In this document: one piece after another, positions 25,532-35,780 of the stretch
Layout: each line of letters opens with the position of its first letter
Numbering within the stretch: the stretch's first letter is position 1
From: Corynebacterium accolens
GTDB lineage: Bacteria; Actinomycetota; Actinomycetes; Mycobacteriales; Mycobacteriaceae
DNA length: 64,000 nucleotides
NCBI RefSeq assembly: GCF_023520795.1
Contig: NZ_CP046605.1
Coordinates: 1,781,438 to 1,845,437, forward strand
Direction of reading: 5' to 3'
Program-made: the position numbers and the translations under genes
The notes under the pieces: model-generated
Databases searched by the model: none
Seen by the model: the letters and a program-made list of their open reading frames with translations, nothing else
What the model was told of the DNA's origin: nothing

Positions 25532-25935
25532 GGGGAGTAAACAACCTTTCCAATCTTGGTGCCGCACCACACACATTTCCTGTTTATGTGGTGTAGTTCA
25601 CCATTTAGCTGTGCCCGTAAGCCTATAGAGACTTTGCTCGCAACTGCAATGAATTTTGAATCCAATTTTCTGGGAAAGTTCTGGCCGCCAACGCCGCTAC
25701 TACGCCCGCCTTCACAGCACCTATCCCCTCCTGCGTAAATACCAAAAATGGCCATCTTGGCAGATTTTGCAAGCCTTCTGCCTACTCACCCCATATAGGT
25801 GTACTAGGCGCACATCCGTCCGCTATGCGAACGCGTTTGTAACCTAGATCTCGCTACAGGCTGTACCATGACGTGCATTACATACAGTGGATTGGCACTG
25901 AACTACAGTCACGAAAGTGAGGTCTATTCACCCCT
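25532..25935. promoter_or_regulatory. Divergent control region, mpaB pair / reductase
   Basis: No gene is visible in these 404 bp. The region holds GGTG-TAGTT-CACC (25590-25602), close to the mpaB side, and ACTG-AACTA-CAGT (25897-25909), close to the reductase side. These are the same TAGTT-centred palindrome in opposite orientations. ACCCCATATAGGTGT (25788-25802) resembles a RamA-type site, and AGATTTTGCAAG (25762-25773) resembles a RamB-type site. CACCACA (25565-25571) and TGTGGTG (25587-25593) form another inverted repeat. Regulator assignments are tentative. Confidence 0.4.
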
Positions 25936-26988
25936 ATGCCAAGTTCTCCTTCTCAACCCGCGCCCCAGCTTGCCGATGCCCCCTCCACCACCGCCACGGT
26001 GCACAATATCACCGCTGTAGCGGAAGACCTTGCGGTCATCGAGTTTTCACTGGACGGTGATGCGCAGCTCACGGATTACTCCCCCGGCTGCCACGTCGAT
26101 ATCACCCTCCCGGGAGCTAACGGTGAGATGCTTACCCGCCAGTACTCGGTTTTTGAGATGGCCGGTGCCTCTTCCCCTGCTGCTGGCCAACAGGAACGGC
26201 CAACGTATGGAGTCGCGGTAAAGCGGGAGAAAAACTCCACGGGTGGCTCGATTGCGATGCTCAAACTGCGCCGCGGGGATAGCTTTAAGATTTCGCAGGC
26301 ATTCAATAACTTCGAGCTCGTGGCACACGCCGGCTACTACGTCCTAGTTGGTGCCGGCGTGGGCATTACCCCCATGCTCTCTATGGCCCAATCCCTCGAG
26401 CGCGAGAACAAGCCGTATATCGTGCTCTTTTTTGCGCGCGATAGCCACCACGCGGTGCTGCTCGAGCAATTGCGCGAGACCTGCGGCGATAAGCTCATCG
26501 AGGTCTTTGGCCGCCCGCGCGACAAACAGGCAGATATCTACCGGCACCTGCTGGGGCAGGCGCCAAAGGAGACAGCCTTTTATGTCTGCGGCCCACAAGG
26601 CTTTATGGATTCTGCGAAAAAAATCGCGCTCGACTACTTGCCCGAGCACGCCTTCCACTGGGAGAACTTCCACCCCGATCTCCAAGCGCTATCCGGTGAG
26701 AAAAACGCCGGGGCCGGCGACGGTCCGTTCGAGGTGGAATTTTGCGGCGAGACGGTAGAAATCCCAGAAAATAAAACGGTCCTAGAGGTCCTCGAGGATC
26801 TCGATCTGCCCGTAAAATCGCGCTGCTTGGAAGGCACGTGCAGCACCTGCCTGATGCGCGTGGTCGAGGGCGAACCAGATCACCGCGATTCCGTCTATGA
26901 CGCGCAAATGTATGCCGAGGGCGCCTTCGCGCCGTGCGTCTCCCGCGCACTAAGCCCCAAGCTCACCTTGGAGCGCTGGCGGCAATAG
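25936..26988 (+). CDS. PDR/VanB-type oxidoreductase: flavin, NAD(P)H and C-terminal 2Fe-2S
   Basis: This 350-residue protein is an electron-transfer reductase of the phthalate dioxygenase reductase class. The flavin domain carries TRQYSVF. The pyridine-nucleotide domain has VGAGVGITPML and FYVCGPQGFM. The last 90 residues are a plant-type ferredoxin with CLEGTCSTC and a further Cys in FAPCVSRAL. Such proteins move electrons from NAD(P)H to a partner oxygenase. No Rieske oxygenase is nearby; the divergent MpaB-family pair is the natural candidate, which is inference. It has its own promoter region and a terminator downstream. Confidence 0.9.
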   Translation: MPSSPSQPAPQLADAPSTTATVHNITAVAEDLAVIEFSLDGDAQLTDYSPGCHVDITLPGANGEMLTRQYSVFEMAGASSPAAGQQERPTYGVAVKREKNSTGGSIAMLKLRRGDSFKISQAFNNFELVAHAGYYVLVGAGVGITPMLSMAQSLERENKPYIVLFFARDSHHAVLLEQLRETCGDKLIEVFGRPRDKQADIYRHLLGQAPKETAFYVCGPQGFMDSAKKIALDYLPEHAFHWENFHPDLQALSGEKNAGAGDGPFEVEFCGETVEIPENKTVLEVLEDLDLPVKSRCLEGTCSTCLMRVVEGEPDHRDSVYDAQMYAEGAFAPCVSRALSPKLTLERWRQ

Positions 26989-26993
26989 CCCTC

Positions 26994-27026
26994 CGCTCCC
27001 TCCCACCCTGGCCGGGAGTGGGAGCG
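26994..27026. terminator. Terminator between convergent genes
   Basis: CGCTCCC (26994-27000) and GGGAGCG (27020-27026) form a stem with further GC pairing inside, between the convergent reductase and DMT transporter genes. Confidence 0.6.
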
Positions 27027-27065
27027 AAGGAGGAATAAAGGGGCATCGGCAAGCGCGGCACAGCC

Positions 27066-27989
27066 CTAAAGGGCGCGCACCATAATCACGCCGATAATGA
27101 CCAAGACCAGGCCGATGATACGGTGGACCGGCGGCAGGCCGCGCTTGGCATTGCCCCAGCCCAGCGATTCAATGACCTGGCCGCAAATGATTGAGCCCAC
27201 CAGCGAGCCGATGACCGTCGTGCCGGTGCCGATCATGGGCGACAGCGTCGCGCCGCCCACCACAAAGAGCGCGCCCAGCACACCGCCGAGCCACATCCAC
27301 CAGGGACCTGGGGCGATGCCGCTCAAAAGGGCGCGGCGGGGCGCCTTCCAGCCTACGGTGAGCAGGGCCAACAGGATCACGCCGACGCCCAAGGAAATGA
27401 CGCTGGCGGGCATGGGGCTGTGCAACGCGCCTCCCAGGTAGCCGTTAACGGCGGTTTGGGTGGCAGAGCCCATGCCGATGAGCACGCCGAAAACCCGCCA
27501 CAGCCACAGCGAAATCCCGGTGGCTTGCGCGCGCGTGGTGGCAGCGCCCCGGCCAATTTCTAGCACCAAGGCGATGCCGCCCACCACGATGAGGGCGCCA
27601 AGGATGCGCAAGGGGCCGACGGGAACCAAGGGGGATTCAAAAAGGCCGGTCAGATCATAAATAAGGCCCATCGTCACCTGTCCCAGGATGGGCAGGATGA
27701 CGGTTTCTACGCTGCCGATGCGCGGGAAGAGCAGGATATTTCCCACGATGAAGGCCACGCCCATAAAGCCGCCGAGCCACACCCACCACGGTTGCGCGGC
27801 CGCCAGCGCCAGGTCCGGTATCGCGTCACCGGTGACAATCAGCGCGAGGATTGCGGAGACGGCAAAGCCGATAATGAAGGAGAAGAACCCGGCGGCGATG
27901 GGTGAGCCCACGGACTCGCGCAGACGAGTATTAATGGCCGTTTGCGCCGGCACGATGGCGCCGACCAGCATGGCGGCAATAACCAACAT
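27066..27989 (-). CDS. DMT-superfamily transporter of the DUF606/YdcZ type
   Basis: This 307-residue, very hydrophobic protein has about ten membrane segments arranged as two similar halves of about 150 residues. Each half has the DUF606 pattern (G...P.Q...N..L, then PWWVWLGGFMGVAFIVG in the first half and PWWMWLGGVLGALFVVG in the second). Function in the drug/metabolite transporter superfamily is usually export of small molecules; the substrate is unknown. It is a lone gene, convergent with the reductase. Confidence 0.88.
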   Translation of the reverse strand: MLVIAAMLVGAIVPAQTAINTRLRESVGSPIAAGFFSFIIGFAVSAILALIVTGDAIPDLALAAAQPWWVWLGGFMGVAFIVGNILLFPRIGSVETVILPILGQVTMGLIYDLTGLFESPLVPVGPLRILGALIVVGGIALVLEIGRGAATTRAQATGISLWLWRVFGVLIGMGSATQTAVNGYLGGALHSPMPASVISLGVGVILLALLTVGWKAPRRALLSGIAPGPWWMWLGGVLGALFVVGGATLSPMIGTGTTVIGSLVGSIICGQVIESLGWGNAKRGLPPVHRIIGLVLVIIGVIMVRAL

Positions 27990-28078
27990 TGTTTTTCCTT
28001 CCCCACACGTATGGGACTAAGCAAAGCCTGGAACCAGGCGTGACATAGAGATGTAATTGTAGAGCGTTAAAATGCAAA

Positions 28079-28113
28079 AGAGTGCAGGCCGGCAAAAGCG
28101 GAACCTGCACTCT
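28079..28113 (-). terminator. Terminator of the carboxylase operon
   Basis: AGAGTGCAGG (28079-28088) and CCTGCACTCT (28104-28113) form a perfect 10-bp stem just after the biotin carboxylase stop. The minus strand continues into a T-rich stretch (TTTTGCATTTTAA). Confidence 0.8.
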
Positions 28114-28133
28114 CTCGCTAGAAGGAGCCGAGT

Positions 28134-29510
<1,377 letters not shown>

Positions 29511-29527
29511 GTTTTCCTCCAGGTCGA

Positions 29528-30091
29528 TTACTTCGGCTGGATGACCATGATGGGCTGGCCGTGCTCCACGGCGTCCTCATTATCAACGAGGATTTCCTTC
29601 ACGGTGCCGGCAACCTTGGACTCGATGTTGTTCATCAGCTTCATAACCTCAACGATGCACAGCACCTGGCCAACCTCAACCTCGTCGCCGACCTTGACGA
29701 AGGGATCTGCGCCCGGCTTCGGAGCGGCGTAGAAGGTACCGACCATGGGAGCCTTCACGGTCTCGCCCTCTGCGGACGGCTGACCGGAACCGGAAGCCTT
29801 TGGCTCTTCCTTCGGTGCTTCCTCCTGTGCCGGAGCAGGCTTGGACTCTGGCTCAGCGGCTGGGGCCGGGGCCGAGGCGGCCTCCGGAGCTGCTTCCTGT
29901 GCTGGTGCGGTAGCTGGAGCTGCGGCCGGAGCGGCTTCCGGAGCCGGTGCCGGGCGGTTCAGGCCGCCTGGGGTGCGGGACATCGCGAGCTCGACGTCGC
30001 CGTACTTGATCTGCAGCTCTTGGATGTCATCAGAAAGGTTGGCCCACTTCAGCAGGGACTTCAGGTCGTGCAAGTTGGTGGAATCAGTCAT
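29528..30091 (-). CDS. Biotin carboxyl carrier protein
   Basis: This 187-residue protein has an N-terminal helical part, a long Ala/Pro/Glu-rich flexible linker (about residues 45-105) and a C-terminal biotinyl domain. The biotinylated lysine is in CIVEVMKLMNNIES, with the usual downstream IMVIQPK ending. The linker swings the biotin between the carboxylase and carboxyltransferase sites. It lies between the 5S-like gene (2-bp gap) and the biotin carboxylase gene (17-bp gap). The overall architecture resembles AccB. Confidence 0.95.
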   Translation of the reverse strand: MTDSTNLHDLKSLLKWANLSDDIQELQIKYGDVELAMSRTPGGLNRPAPAPEAAPAAAPATAPAQEAAPEAASAPAPAAEPESKPAPAQEEAPKEEPKASGSGQPSAEGETVKAPMVGTFYAAPKPGADPFVKVGDEVEVGQVLCIVEVMKLMNNIESKVAGTVKEILVDNEDAVEHGQPIMVIQPK

Positions 30092-30093
30092 GG

Positions 30094-31650
30094 TTACTTT
30101 TCTCCTTTGGTGAGGTTGATTTCCAAATCGGAAGTCTTGAGGTGGAAGTCGGTGGTATCGGAAGAGTCGTAGATTTGCTGTACCAGGGAGGTAAGGACGC
30201 CGCCCTTGACGCCTTCGCCCTCGCCGCCGCGGCCTTCAGCCACGAAGCGCTTCATCTCATCGACTTGGCTGCCGGCGAACATCACGCGCAGCAACAAGGT
30301 GTCGATATCCTCGTCCGGGTGAGCCTTCTTCAGGTCCGGCAGGACCGGCTTGAGCTCTGGGATTTCCTCCGTGATTTCGGAGGAACCGTTGGCCATGATC
30401 TTCTCCAGCACGTCTGGGTCCAGCGGGGCGAGTGGCTCGCCGTAGTAGCCCAAGGCGTACTTCTTAATCTCGTTCGGGACCACGGAGTAACGGTCACCGG
30501 TCATCACGTTCATGACGGCCTGGGTGCCCACGAACTGAGCGAACGGCGTAATCATGATGGGGTATGCGAGCTCTTCGCGCACGCGTGCGACCTCGTACAG
30601 CAGCTCTTCGAAGCGGTCACCCAACCCAGCGGTTTCCAGCTGGGATTCGAAGTTGGTAAGCATGCCGCCTGGCAGCTGGTGCATGTAGTGCAGGCCATCG
30701 AATGCGCGCGGAACGCCTACTGGCTTATCTTCCGTATCGGCGATTTCCTGAATGCGCTCGCTGGCGGAATCGATGCGCTCATCGTCAACGTCCACCGTGT
30801 AGCCCAGTGCGCGAAGGTCGCGCACCACGGCCTGGGTGGCTGGTTGTCCCGGGCCATTGGCCAGCGGGGCGATGGAGGTGTGGATAGAATCCACGCCCAA
30901 TTCCGCTGCGTAGAGGTAGGTCAGCGGGGACAGTCCGGTCAGCGAGTGGGTGTGTACCTCGAGCGGTACGTCACCGATGGAGCTGCGGATCGCCGGGATG
31001 AGGGTCTTCAAACGGTCCGGAGTAAGCAGGCCGCCGGCGTCTTTTAGCATGATGCGGTCCACATCGGTGCGCTCGAGCAGCTCCGTGGCCTTCCGCTTGT
31101 ACAAGTCATCGGTGTGCACCGGGCTCAAGCAGTAGGACAATGCGCCGAAGGTTTCAGCTCCGAGTTCCTTGGCCAGCTTGAGGCCCTGGTCGATGTTGTC
31201 GATGTCATTCAAGCCATCGAAGGAGCCGATCACACGGAAGCCATTGGCGTAGAGTCGCTCGGTCCAGTTCAAGATGGCATCATCCGGCAGGAAGTCGAAG
31301 GAAGCCAGGTTCTTGGAGCGAATCAGGGCGCGGAACTTGGTGCCCGGCGCGGCGTTCTCGTGGACGAGGCGAACGCGCTCCCACGGGTCTTCCTTGAGGT
31401 AGCGCACGGATACGTCGAACTGGATGGGCGCGACCAAGTCCACGTGCTCGAAGCCAGCGTTGGTGATGTCATCCAACAGCGACAGGATGTGGCTCGTGGT
31501 CATGCGGGTGGCCCAGATACTCTGGTGCGCATCACGCAGGGTGGTATCGATGATGTTGATCTTGCGCTCGCTATCGGCCGGGCGTCCGCCCGCGGCCATG
31601 ATTTCGGCGAGGCCTTCTGTGCTTAGTTCCTCGGGACTAAGAGCAGTCAT
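30094..31650 (-). CDS. Carboxyltransferase subunit, transcarboxylase 5S / pyruvate carboxylase B type
   Basis: This 518-residue protein has an HMGL-like TIM barrel with the metal-binding IIDTTLRDAHQSIWATRM, the lysine of MLKDAGGLLTPDR (carbamylated in the family) and the metal-ligand histidines of VHTHSLTG. A C-terminal conserved carboxylase domain (PGGMLTNFESQL onward) follows. These enzymes move carboxyl groups between carboxybiotin and pyruvate/oxaloacetate. No 12S subunit or sodium-pump subunit is adjacent. A split pyruvate carboxylase or oxaloacetate decarboxylase is therefore the likeliest activity. It is first in the operon, behind GGAGGG at the ATG. Confidence 0.9.
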   Translation of the reverse strand: MTALSPEELSTEGLAEIMAAGGRPADSERKINIIDTTLRDAHQSIWATRMTTSHILSLLDDITNAGFEHVDLVAPIQFDVSVRYLKEDPWERVRLVHENAAPGTKFRALIRSKNLASFDFLPDDAILNWTERLYANGFRVIGSFDGLNDIDNIDQGLKLAKELGAETFGALSYCLSPVHTDDLYKRKATELLERTDVDRIMLKDAGGLLTPDRLKTLIPAIRSSIGDVPLEVHTHSLTGLSPLTYLYAAELGVDSIHTSIAPLANGPGQPATQAVVRDLRALGYTVDVDDERIDSASERIQEIADTEDKPVGVPRAFDGLHYMHQLPGGMLTNFESQLETAGLGDRFEELLYEVARVREELAYPIMITPFAQFVGTQAVMNVMTGDRYSVVPNEIKKYALGYYGEPLAPLDPDVLEKIMANGSSEITEEIPELKPVLPDLKKAHPDEDIDTLLLRVMFAGSQVDEMKRFVAEGRGGEGEGVKGGVLTSLVQQIYDSSDTTDFHLKTSDLEINLTKGEK

Positions 31651-31696
31651 AAATCCCTCCTTAGGGTGTGGCTCCGGAAAGACTCGGTTGGTTCAC

Positions 31697-31710
31697 AGTG
31701 ACGGGTCACT
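31697..31710. promoter_or_regulatory. AGTGAC-GG-GTCACT palindrome upstream of the carboxylase operon
   Basis: This palindrome with perfect six-base arms lies 47 bp upstream of the 5S-like gene, in the region expected for its promoter. It matches the motif at 22901-22914. The regulator is unknown. Confidence 0.4.
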
Positions 31711-31854
31711 TTGGTGGTTCAAGACTCTTCGAAAACCTTCCGTGTCGTGGCTCACACGCTACACCACACCTAAATTTTCAGCGCCGGAATTCTGGCCAAA
31801 AATGACCTTTTCCTGCGAATTCCAAGCTCGTTACGGCAAAGAATTTATACAAAT

Positions 31855-31892
31855 ACCCCTATACGGGGTCACAGTGCGCACTGTAGTTCACC
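31855..31892. promoter_or_regulatory. Cluster of palindromes upstream of the MHS transporter
   Basis: The 425-bp divergent gap (31651-32075) has no gene. It holds ACCCC-TATAC-GGGGT (31855-31869), compatible with a RamA-type site. Next is the perfect 14-bp palindrome ACAGTGCGCACTGT (31871-31884). Overlapping it is CTG-TAGTT-CACC (31881-31892), the motif also found in the mpaB/reductase promoter region. Three adjacent symmetrical sites suggest tight control of the transporter or the carboxylase operon. Confidence 0.45.
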
Positions 31893-32075
31893 TAGCGAAC
31901 AGCGAATTTTTATGGACCTTTCCCCCGAAAAGTGGTGGACGACATGCAGTTTCTAGCCAGTAACTAAATCTGCCCCAGCCGCGCTGCGCTTCTCGTGGCT
32001 TACATCGCGGCCTAAGCGAAGTGTGATGTGCGTAATATCTTCCTCAATATTTCGGACCCATACCTAGGAGGAACA

Positions 32076-33422
32076 ATGACTTCTACCGCCCCGCCGAGCC
32101 CCACGCCCACTAAGTCATCGGGCGCGACAAAAACGGACCGCAAATCCCTCGCAGCCAGCCTGACCGGCCAGGTCCTGGAATGGTACGAGTGGAGCTCCTA
32201 TGCGGTCTTCGCCCCGTTCATCGCCGCGGCGATGTTCGACAAGGGCGATACCGCCTCCGCACTGCTTGCCACCTTCGGTGTCTTCGCCGTCGGCTTCTTG
32301 GTCCGCCCGCTGGGCGGCATCATCTTTGGCCGCATCGCCGACCAGCGCGGCCGCAAAACCGTCTTGATGACCACCATCATCATGATGGCTAGCGCCTCGG
32401 TCCTCATCGGTTTGCTGCCCACCTACGAATCCATTGGCATCTGGGCTTCTGTCGGCCTGCTCTTCATCCGCGTGCTGCAAGGCTTTGCACACGGTGGTGA
32501 ATCCGCAGCCGCCAATAGCTACATCCCTGAGATCGCCCCGAACGCCCACCGCGGCCGCTGGGGTTCTATGGTCTATGTCTCCATCTTCGGCGGCTCGGTC
32601 ATCGCCTACGTCTTGGGCGGCGGCATTTCGCTGGTCCTGACGGACGAGCAGATTGGTGCTTGGGGCTGGCGCATTCCGTTCCTCTTGGGTGCCGTAGCTG
32701 CGCTGATCGCGTTGTACCTGCGCCGCCACATGAAGGAATCCGATCACTTCCAGGAAATCGATAGCGCCGAGCCCACCGTTGAGGCCCCGAAGCGCCCCAA
32801 GAAGTCCGTGAATTCGCAAAAGCCTGCCTCGGTTGTTCGCCCGGCATGGCAGAATATCTTGCTCGTCGTGGGTATGGTCTCCGGTGTTACGGCCGCGCAC
32901 TACACATGGACCTCCTATGTTTCCACCTACGCCATTAGCCACGAAGGCATGTCCACCCAGGGCGCATATTGGGTCACCGTGGCCGCACAGACCGCCGGTC
33001 TCATTGCCCTACCGCTATGGGGCAGCCTGTCCGATAAAATCGGCCGCAAGCCCGTCATTTATATCTGCGCCATTGGTCTAGCCGTTCTGCAGATTCCACT
33101 GATGAACTTCATCGATGATCGCCCCTGGACCCTGCTGGTGGCCTCCACCGTCGGCGTGGTCATCGTCGCCGCCGGCGGCGCCCTGTTGTCCTCCATCATG
33201 TCCGAGGTCTTCCCCACCGCTCAGCGCACCCGCAGCATCGGCCTGGCCTACTCGCTGTCCGTCGCCGTCTTTGGTGGTACCGCACCGTATATTTACCAGT
33301 GGTTCGTAACCCACGGCCTTACTTGGGCTTCTGGCTTCTACGTCGTCGCACTGTGCATACTCACGCTTGTCAGCATGTACATCCTGCCTGAAACCAAGGG
33401 CGTGGACCTGCGCGATGTCTAA
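32076..33422 (+). CDS. MHS-family MFS transporter
   Basis: This 448-residue protein has twelve predicted membrane segments and is of the metabolite:H+ symporter (MHS) subfamily, which includes shikimate, alpha-ketoglutarate and proline/betaine permeases. Signatures are GQVLEWYEWSSYAVFAPF in the first helix, RPLGGIIFGRIADQRGRK, GGESAAANSYIPE and the second loop SLSDKIGRKP. The ATG at 32076 follows TAGGAGGAAC. The substrate is not determined; import of an organic acid used by the nearby carboxylase or beta-ketoadipate genes would fit. Confidence 0.9.
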   Translation: MTSTAPPSPTPTKSSGATKTDRKSLAASLTGQVLEWYEWSSYAVFAPFIAAAMFDKGDTASALLATFGVFAVGFLVRPLGGIIFGRIADQRGRKTVLMTTIIMMASASVLIGLLPTYESIGIWASVGLLFIRVLQGFAHGGESAAANSYIPEIAPNAHRGRWGSMVYVSIFGGSVIAYVLGGGISLVLTDEQIGAWGWRIPFLLGAVAALIALYLRRHMKESDHFQEIDSAEPTVEAPKRPKKSVNSQKPASVVRPAWQNILLVVGMVSGVTAAHYTWTSYVSTYAISHEGMSTQGAYWVTVAAQTAGLIALPLWGSLSDKIGRKPVIYICAIGLAVLQIPLMNFIDDRPWTLLVASTVGVVIVAAGGALLSSIMSEVFPTAQRTRSIGLAYSLSVAVFGGTAPYIYQWFVTHGLTWASGFYVVALCILTLVSMYILPETKGVDLRDV

Positions 33423-33439
33423 TCCACCCACGTAACGCT

Positions 33440-33480
33440 AAATCGCCGCTTCCCAGTCTTTCCCGGGAAGCGGCGATTTT
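33440..33480. terminator. Bidirectional terminator
   Basis: AAATCGCCGCTTCCC (33440-33454) and GGGAAGCGGCGATTT (33465-33479) form a 15-bp perfect stem followed by TT, between the convergent transporter and pcaJ genes. Confidence 0.9.
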
Positions 33481-33496
33481 TCACGTCCACAACTAA

Positions 33497-34138
33497 TTAG
33501 TCGAGCGCTACTTTAAAGGGTGCGTCCGTGACCTCGCGGATGGACTCCTCGGTTTCGCCCTCGGCGACCTCGATAAGCGTCAGGCCCTCCAGCTCGTCCA
33601 CGGTGAATACGGCACGGTCGGTGATAATCAGATCCACGCAGCGCGCGCCGGTCAACGGCAGCTGGCACTCCGCCAGAATCTTGGAATCGCCGTGCTTTGA
33701 TACGTGCTGCATCATCACCACGATGCGCTTGGCGCCGTGCACCAAGTCCATGGCACCGCCCATGCCCTTGACCATCTTGCCGGGGATCATCCAGTTGGCC
33801 AAGTCACCGAACTGGGATACCTCCATGGCTCCGAGCACCGCGACGTCAATGGCGCGGGAGCGGATCATGGCAAAGGACTCGGACGAGGAGAAGAAGGATG
33901 CACCTGGGGCTTCGGTAATGGTTTCTTTACCGGCATTGATGAGCTCCGGATCCACCTTGTCCTCTTCAGGGTAGGCACCAACGCCTAAGATTCCGTTCTC
34001 AGAGTGCAGGACCACCTCGCGGCCCTCTGGCAGGTAGCCCGGGATGAGCGTCGGCATGCCGATGCCCAGGTTGACGTAGTCACCATTGTCCAGTTCTTGT
34101 GCGGCGCGGGCCGCCATTTCTTCGCGTGACCAGGTCAT
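33497..34138 (-). CDS. pcaJ: 3-oxoadipate CoA-transferase, beta subunit
   Basis: This 213-residue protein is the beta subunit of a 3-oxoacid CoA-transferase. It has [14 protein letters not shown] near the N-terminus, the catalytic Glu in [10 protein letters not shown] and the [16 protein letters not shown] motif. The pair activates 3-oxoadipate with succinyl-CoA in the beta-ketoadipate pathway. The start shares a base with the pcaI stop (TAATG). Acetoacetate:succinyl-CoA transferases look alike, but the neighbouring pcaR and pcaF support the pca assignment. Confidence 0.88.
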   Translation of the reverse strand: MTWSREEMAARAAQELDNGDYVNLGIGMPTLIPGYLPEGREVVLHSENGILGVGAYPEEDKVDPELINAGKETITEAPGASFFSSSESFAMIRSRAIDVAVLGAMEVSQFGDLANWMIPGKMVKGMGGAMDLVHGAKRIVVMMQHVSKHGDSKILAECQLPLTGARCVDLIITDRAVFTVDELEGLTLIEVAEGETEESIREVTDAPFKVALD

Positions 34139-34881
34139 TACTTGCTCACCGTCCTGAATTCGATTCCGGTTTCTTGTTTGCCCACTTCCACTACGCGGTC
34201 CACGTAGATTCCGGGCACATCCACCTCTGCGGGCGGAACTGCTTCAACCAGCTGTTCTGCTTGCACGATGGTGATATCGGCGGACTTGGCCGCATCGGGG
34301 TTGAAGTTCTGGGCGGTCTTATTAAAGGCAAGGTTGCCAAAGCGGTCCGCGCGGGCGGCATGGACGAAGGCGAAGTCCGGGGTAAGGGCTTCTTCCATGA
34401 CGTAGAGCTCGCCGTTGAACTCGCGGGTTTCCTTCGGTGCGGAGGTCTCCGCGATGGTGCCGTCGGGGTTGTAGCGGGTGGGGATATCGCCATCGGCAAG
34501 CGGCGTGCCCACGCCAGCCTTGGTGTAGAAGGCCGGAATGCCCGCGCCGCCGGCGCGCATGCGCTCTGCCAGGGTGCCCTGCGGGGTAAATTCGACGGTA
34601 AGCTCGCCCTCGAGGTACTGGCGCGCGTATTCCTTATTGGTTCCCAGGTAGGAACCAATGGAGCGGGCGATGCGGTGATCCTTGAGCAGCAGGCCCAGGC
34701 CGAAATCGTCCGTACCGAGGTTATTGGAAATGATGGTGAGCTCGCTCGCGCCCTGGGAGCGCAGCGCGGCAATGAGCTGCGCTGGGATACCCACAAGGCC
34801 GAATCCGCCCACCGCGATGGAGGAACCGTCCGGGATATCCGCGACGGCCTCCTCTACTGAGGCTATGACTTTATTCAACAT
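34138..34881 (-). CDS. pcaI: 3-oxoadipate CoA-transferase, alpha subunit
   Basis: This 247-residue alpha subunit has [15 protein letters not shown] (the CoA-transferase glycine motif), [15 protein letters not shown] and the conserved [20 protein letters not shown] segment that lines the CoA site. It is coupled to pcaJ. The gene is transcribed away from pcaR and pcaF, with a shared 116-bp control region containing an IclR-type operator-like sequence. Confidence 0.88.
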   Translation of the reverse strand: MLNKVIASVEEAVADIPDGSSIAVGGFGLVGIPAQLIAALRSQGASELTIISNNLGTDDFGLGLLLKDHRIARSIGSYLGTNKEYARQYLEGELTVEFTPQGTLAERMRAGGAGIPAFYTKAGVGTPLADGDIPTRYNPDGTIAETSAPKETREFNGELYVMEEALTPDFAFVHAARADRFGNLAFNKTAQNFNPDAAKSADITIVQAEQLVEAVPPAEVDVPGIYVDRVVEVGKQETGIEFRTVSK

Positions 34882-34919
34882 GGGCCTTAGACTACGTGCG
34901 GTTCACAGACAGCACAAGG

Positions 34920-34934
34920 GTTCAGAATGCGAAC
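34920..34934. promoter_or_regulatory. Candidate PcaR operator and pcaR promoter
   Basis: GTTC-AGAATGC-GAAC is a 15-bp imperfect palindrome, the size and arm type used by IclR/PcaR regulators, between the divergent pcaI and pcaR genes. A TACACT -10-like hexamer follows at 34945-34950 on the pcaR side. It is a candidate for PcaR control of both transcripts. Confidence 0.45.
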
Positions 34935-34997
34935 ATAATCGGGTACACTTAAGAGACCTGGGCCACTTAACCCTAAAAATACCTTGGAGGACACACC

Positions 34998-35771
34998 GTG
35001 GCAGATACCCCCGTAGTGCAATCTCTAGCCCGCGGACTCAATGTCATTCACTCGTTTAATGGCGAACGACCGCGGCAGACATTGGCCCAGGTTGCCGAGG
35101 TCACAGGCCTAGCACGCGCCACCGCCCGCCGCTTTCTACACACGCTTGTCGCAGAAGGTTATGCCCGCACCGATGGCTCAGTTTTTTGGCTCACCCCGCG
35201 CGTTTTGGAACTAGGCTACTCCTACCTATCGAGCTTGGGACTGCCGGATATTTCCCAGCCCCATTTGAGGGAGTTATCCACCAAACTCGATGAGTCCTGC
35301 TCCGTCAGCGTGCTCGACCGCGACACCGTTGTCTATATCGCGCGCGCCGCAGCACACCGCATCATGTCCACCAATATCACCATCGGTACCCGCTTCCCAG
35401 CGCACGCCACATCCATGGGCCAGGTGCTACTCGCTGACTTAACGCCGGCGGAGCTGGATGAGTTTTTCGCCACCACCGCCCCGCTCGAACAGGTCACCCC
35501 GCATACCCTGGTATCCCAGGACGCGCTGCGGGCCCGGCTCGGCGAGGTGCGGCGGCGCGGCTGGGTCATCGTGGACCAAGAGCTTGAAATCGGCCTGCGC
35601 TCCATCGCCGTTCCCATCCGGGATCGCACCGGGCGCGCTGTGGCGGCCATCAACATTTCCACCCAGACCTCCGTGTATTCCACCCAAGATCTCACCGCGC
35701 AGATCCTCCCAGAGCTTCTCACTACGTGCGCGGCCATTTCCCACGATCTCACTACCACCGAAATTTCCTAA
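34998..35771 (+). CDS. pcaR: IclR-family regulator of the beta-ketoadipate genes
   Basis: This 257-residue protein has an N-terminal winged helix-turn-helix (TLAQVAEVTGLARATARRFL, about residues 28-47) and a C-terminal IclR effector domain (PAHATSMGQVLLAD, VDQELEIGLRSIAVPIRDR). The family controls aromatic degradation and responds to acids such as beta-ketoadipate. It lies between pcaIJ and pcaF, with pcaF 9 bp downstream and in the same transcript. GGAGG precedes its GTG start. Confidence 0.9.
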   Translation: MADTPVVQSLARGLNVIHSFNGERPRQTLAQVAEVTGLARATARRFLHTLVAEGYARTDGSVFWLTPRVLELGYSYLSSLGLPDISQPHLRELSTKLDESCSVSVLDRDTVVYIARAAAHRIMSTNITIGTRFPAHATSMGQVLLADLTPAELDEFFATTAPLEQVTPHTLVSQDALRARLGEVRRRGWVIVDQELEIGLRSIAVPIRDRTGRAVAAINISTQTSVYSTQDLTAQILPELLTTCAAISHDLTTTEIS

Positions 35772-35780
35772 GGAGAATCC

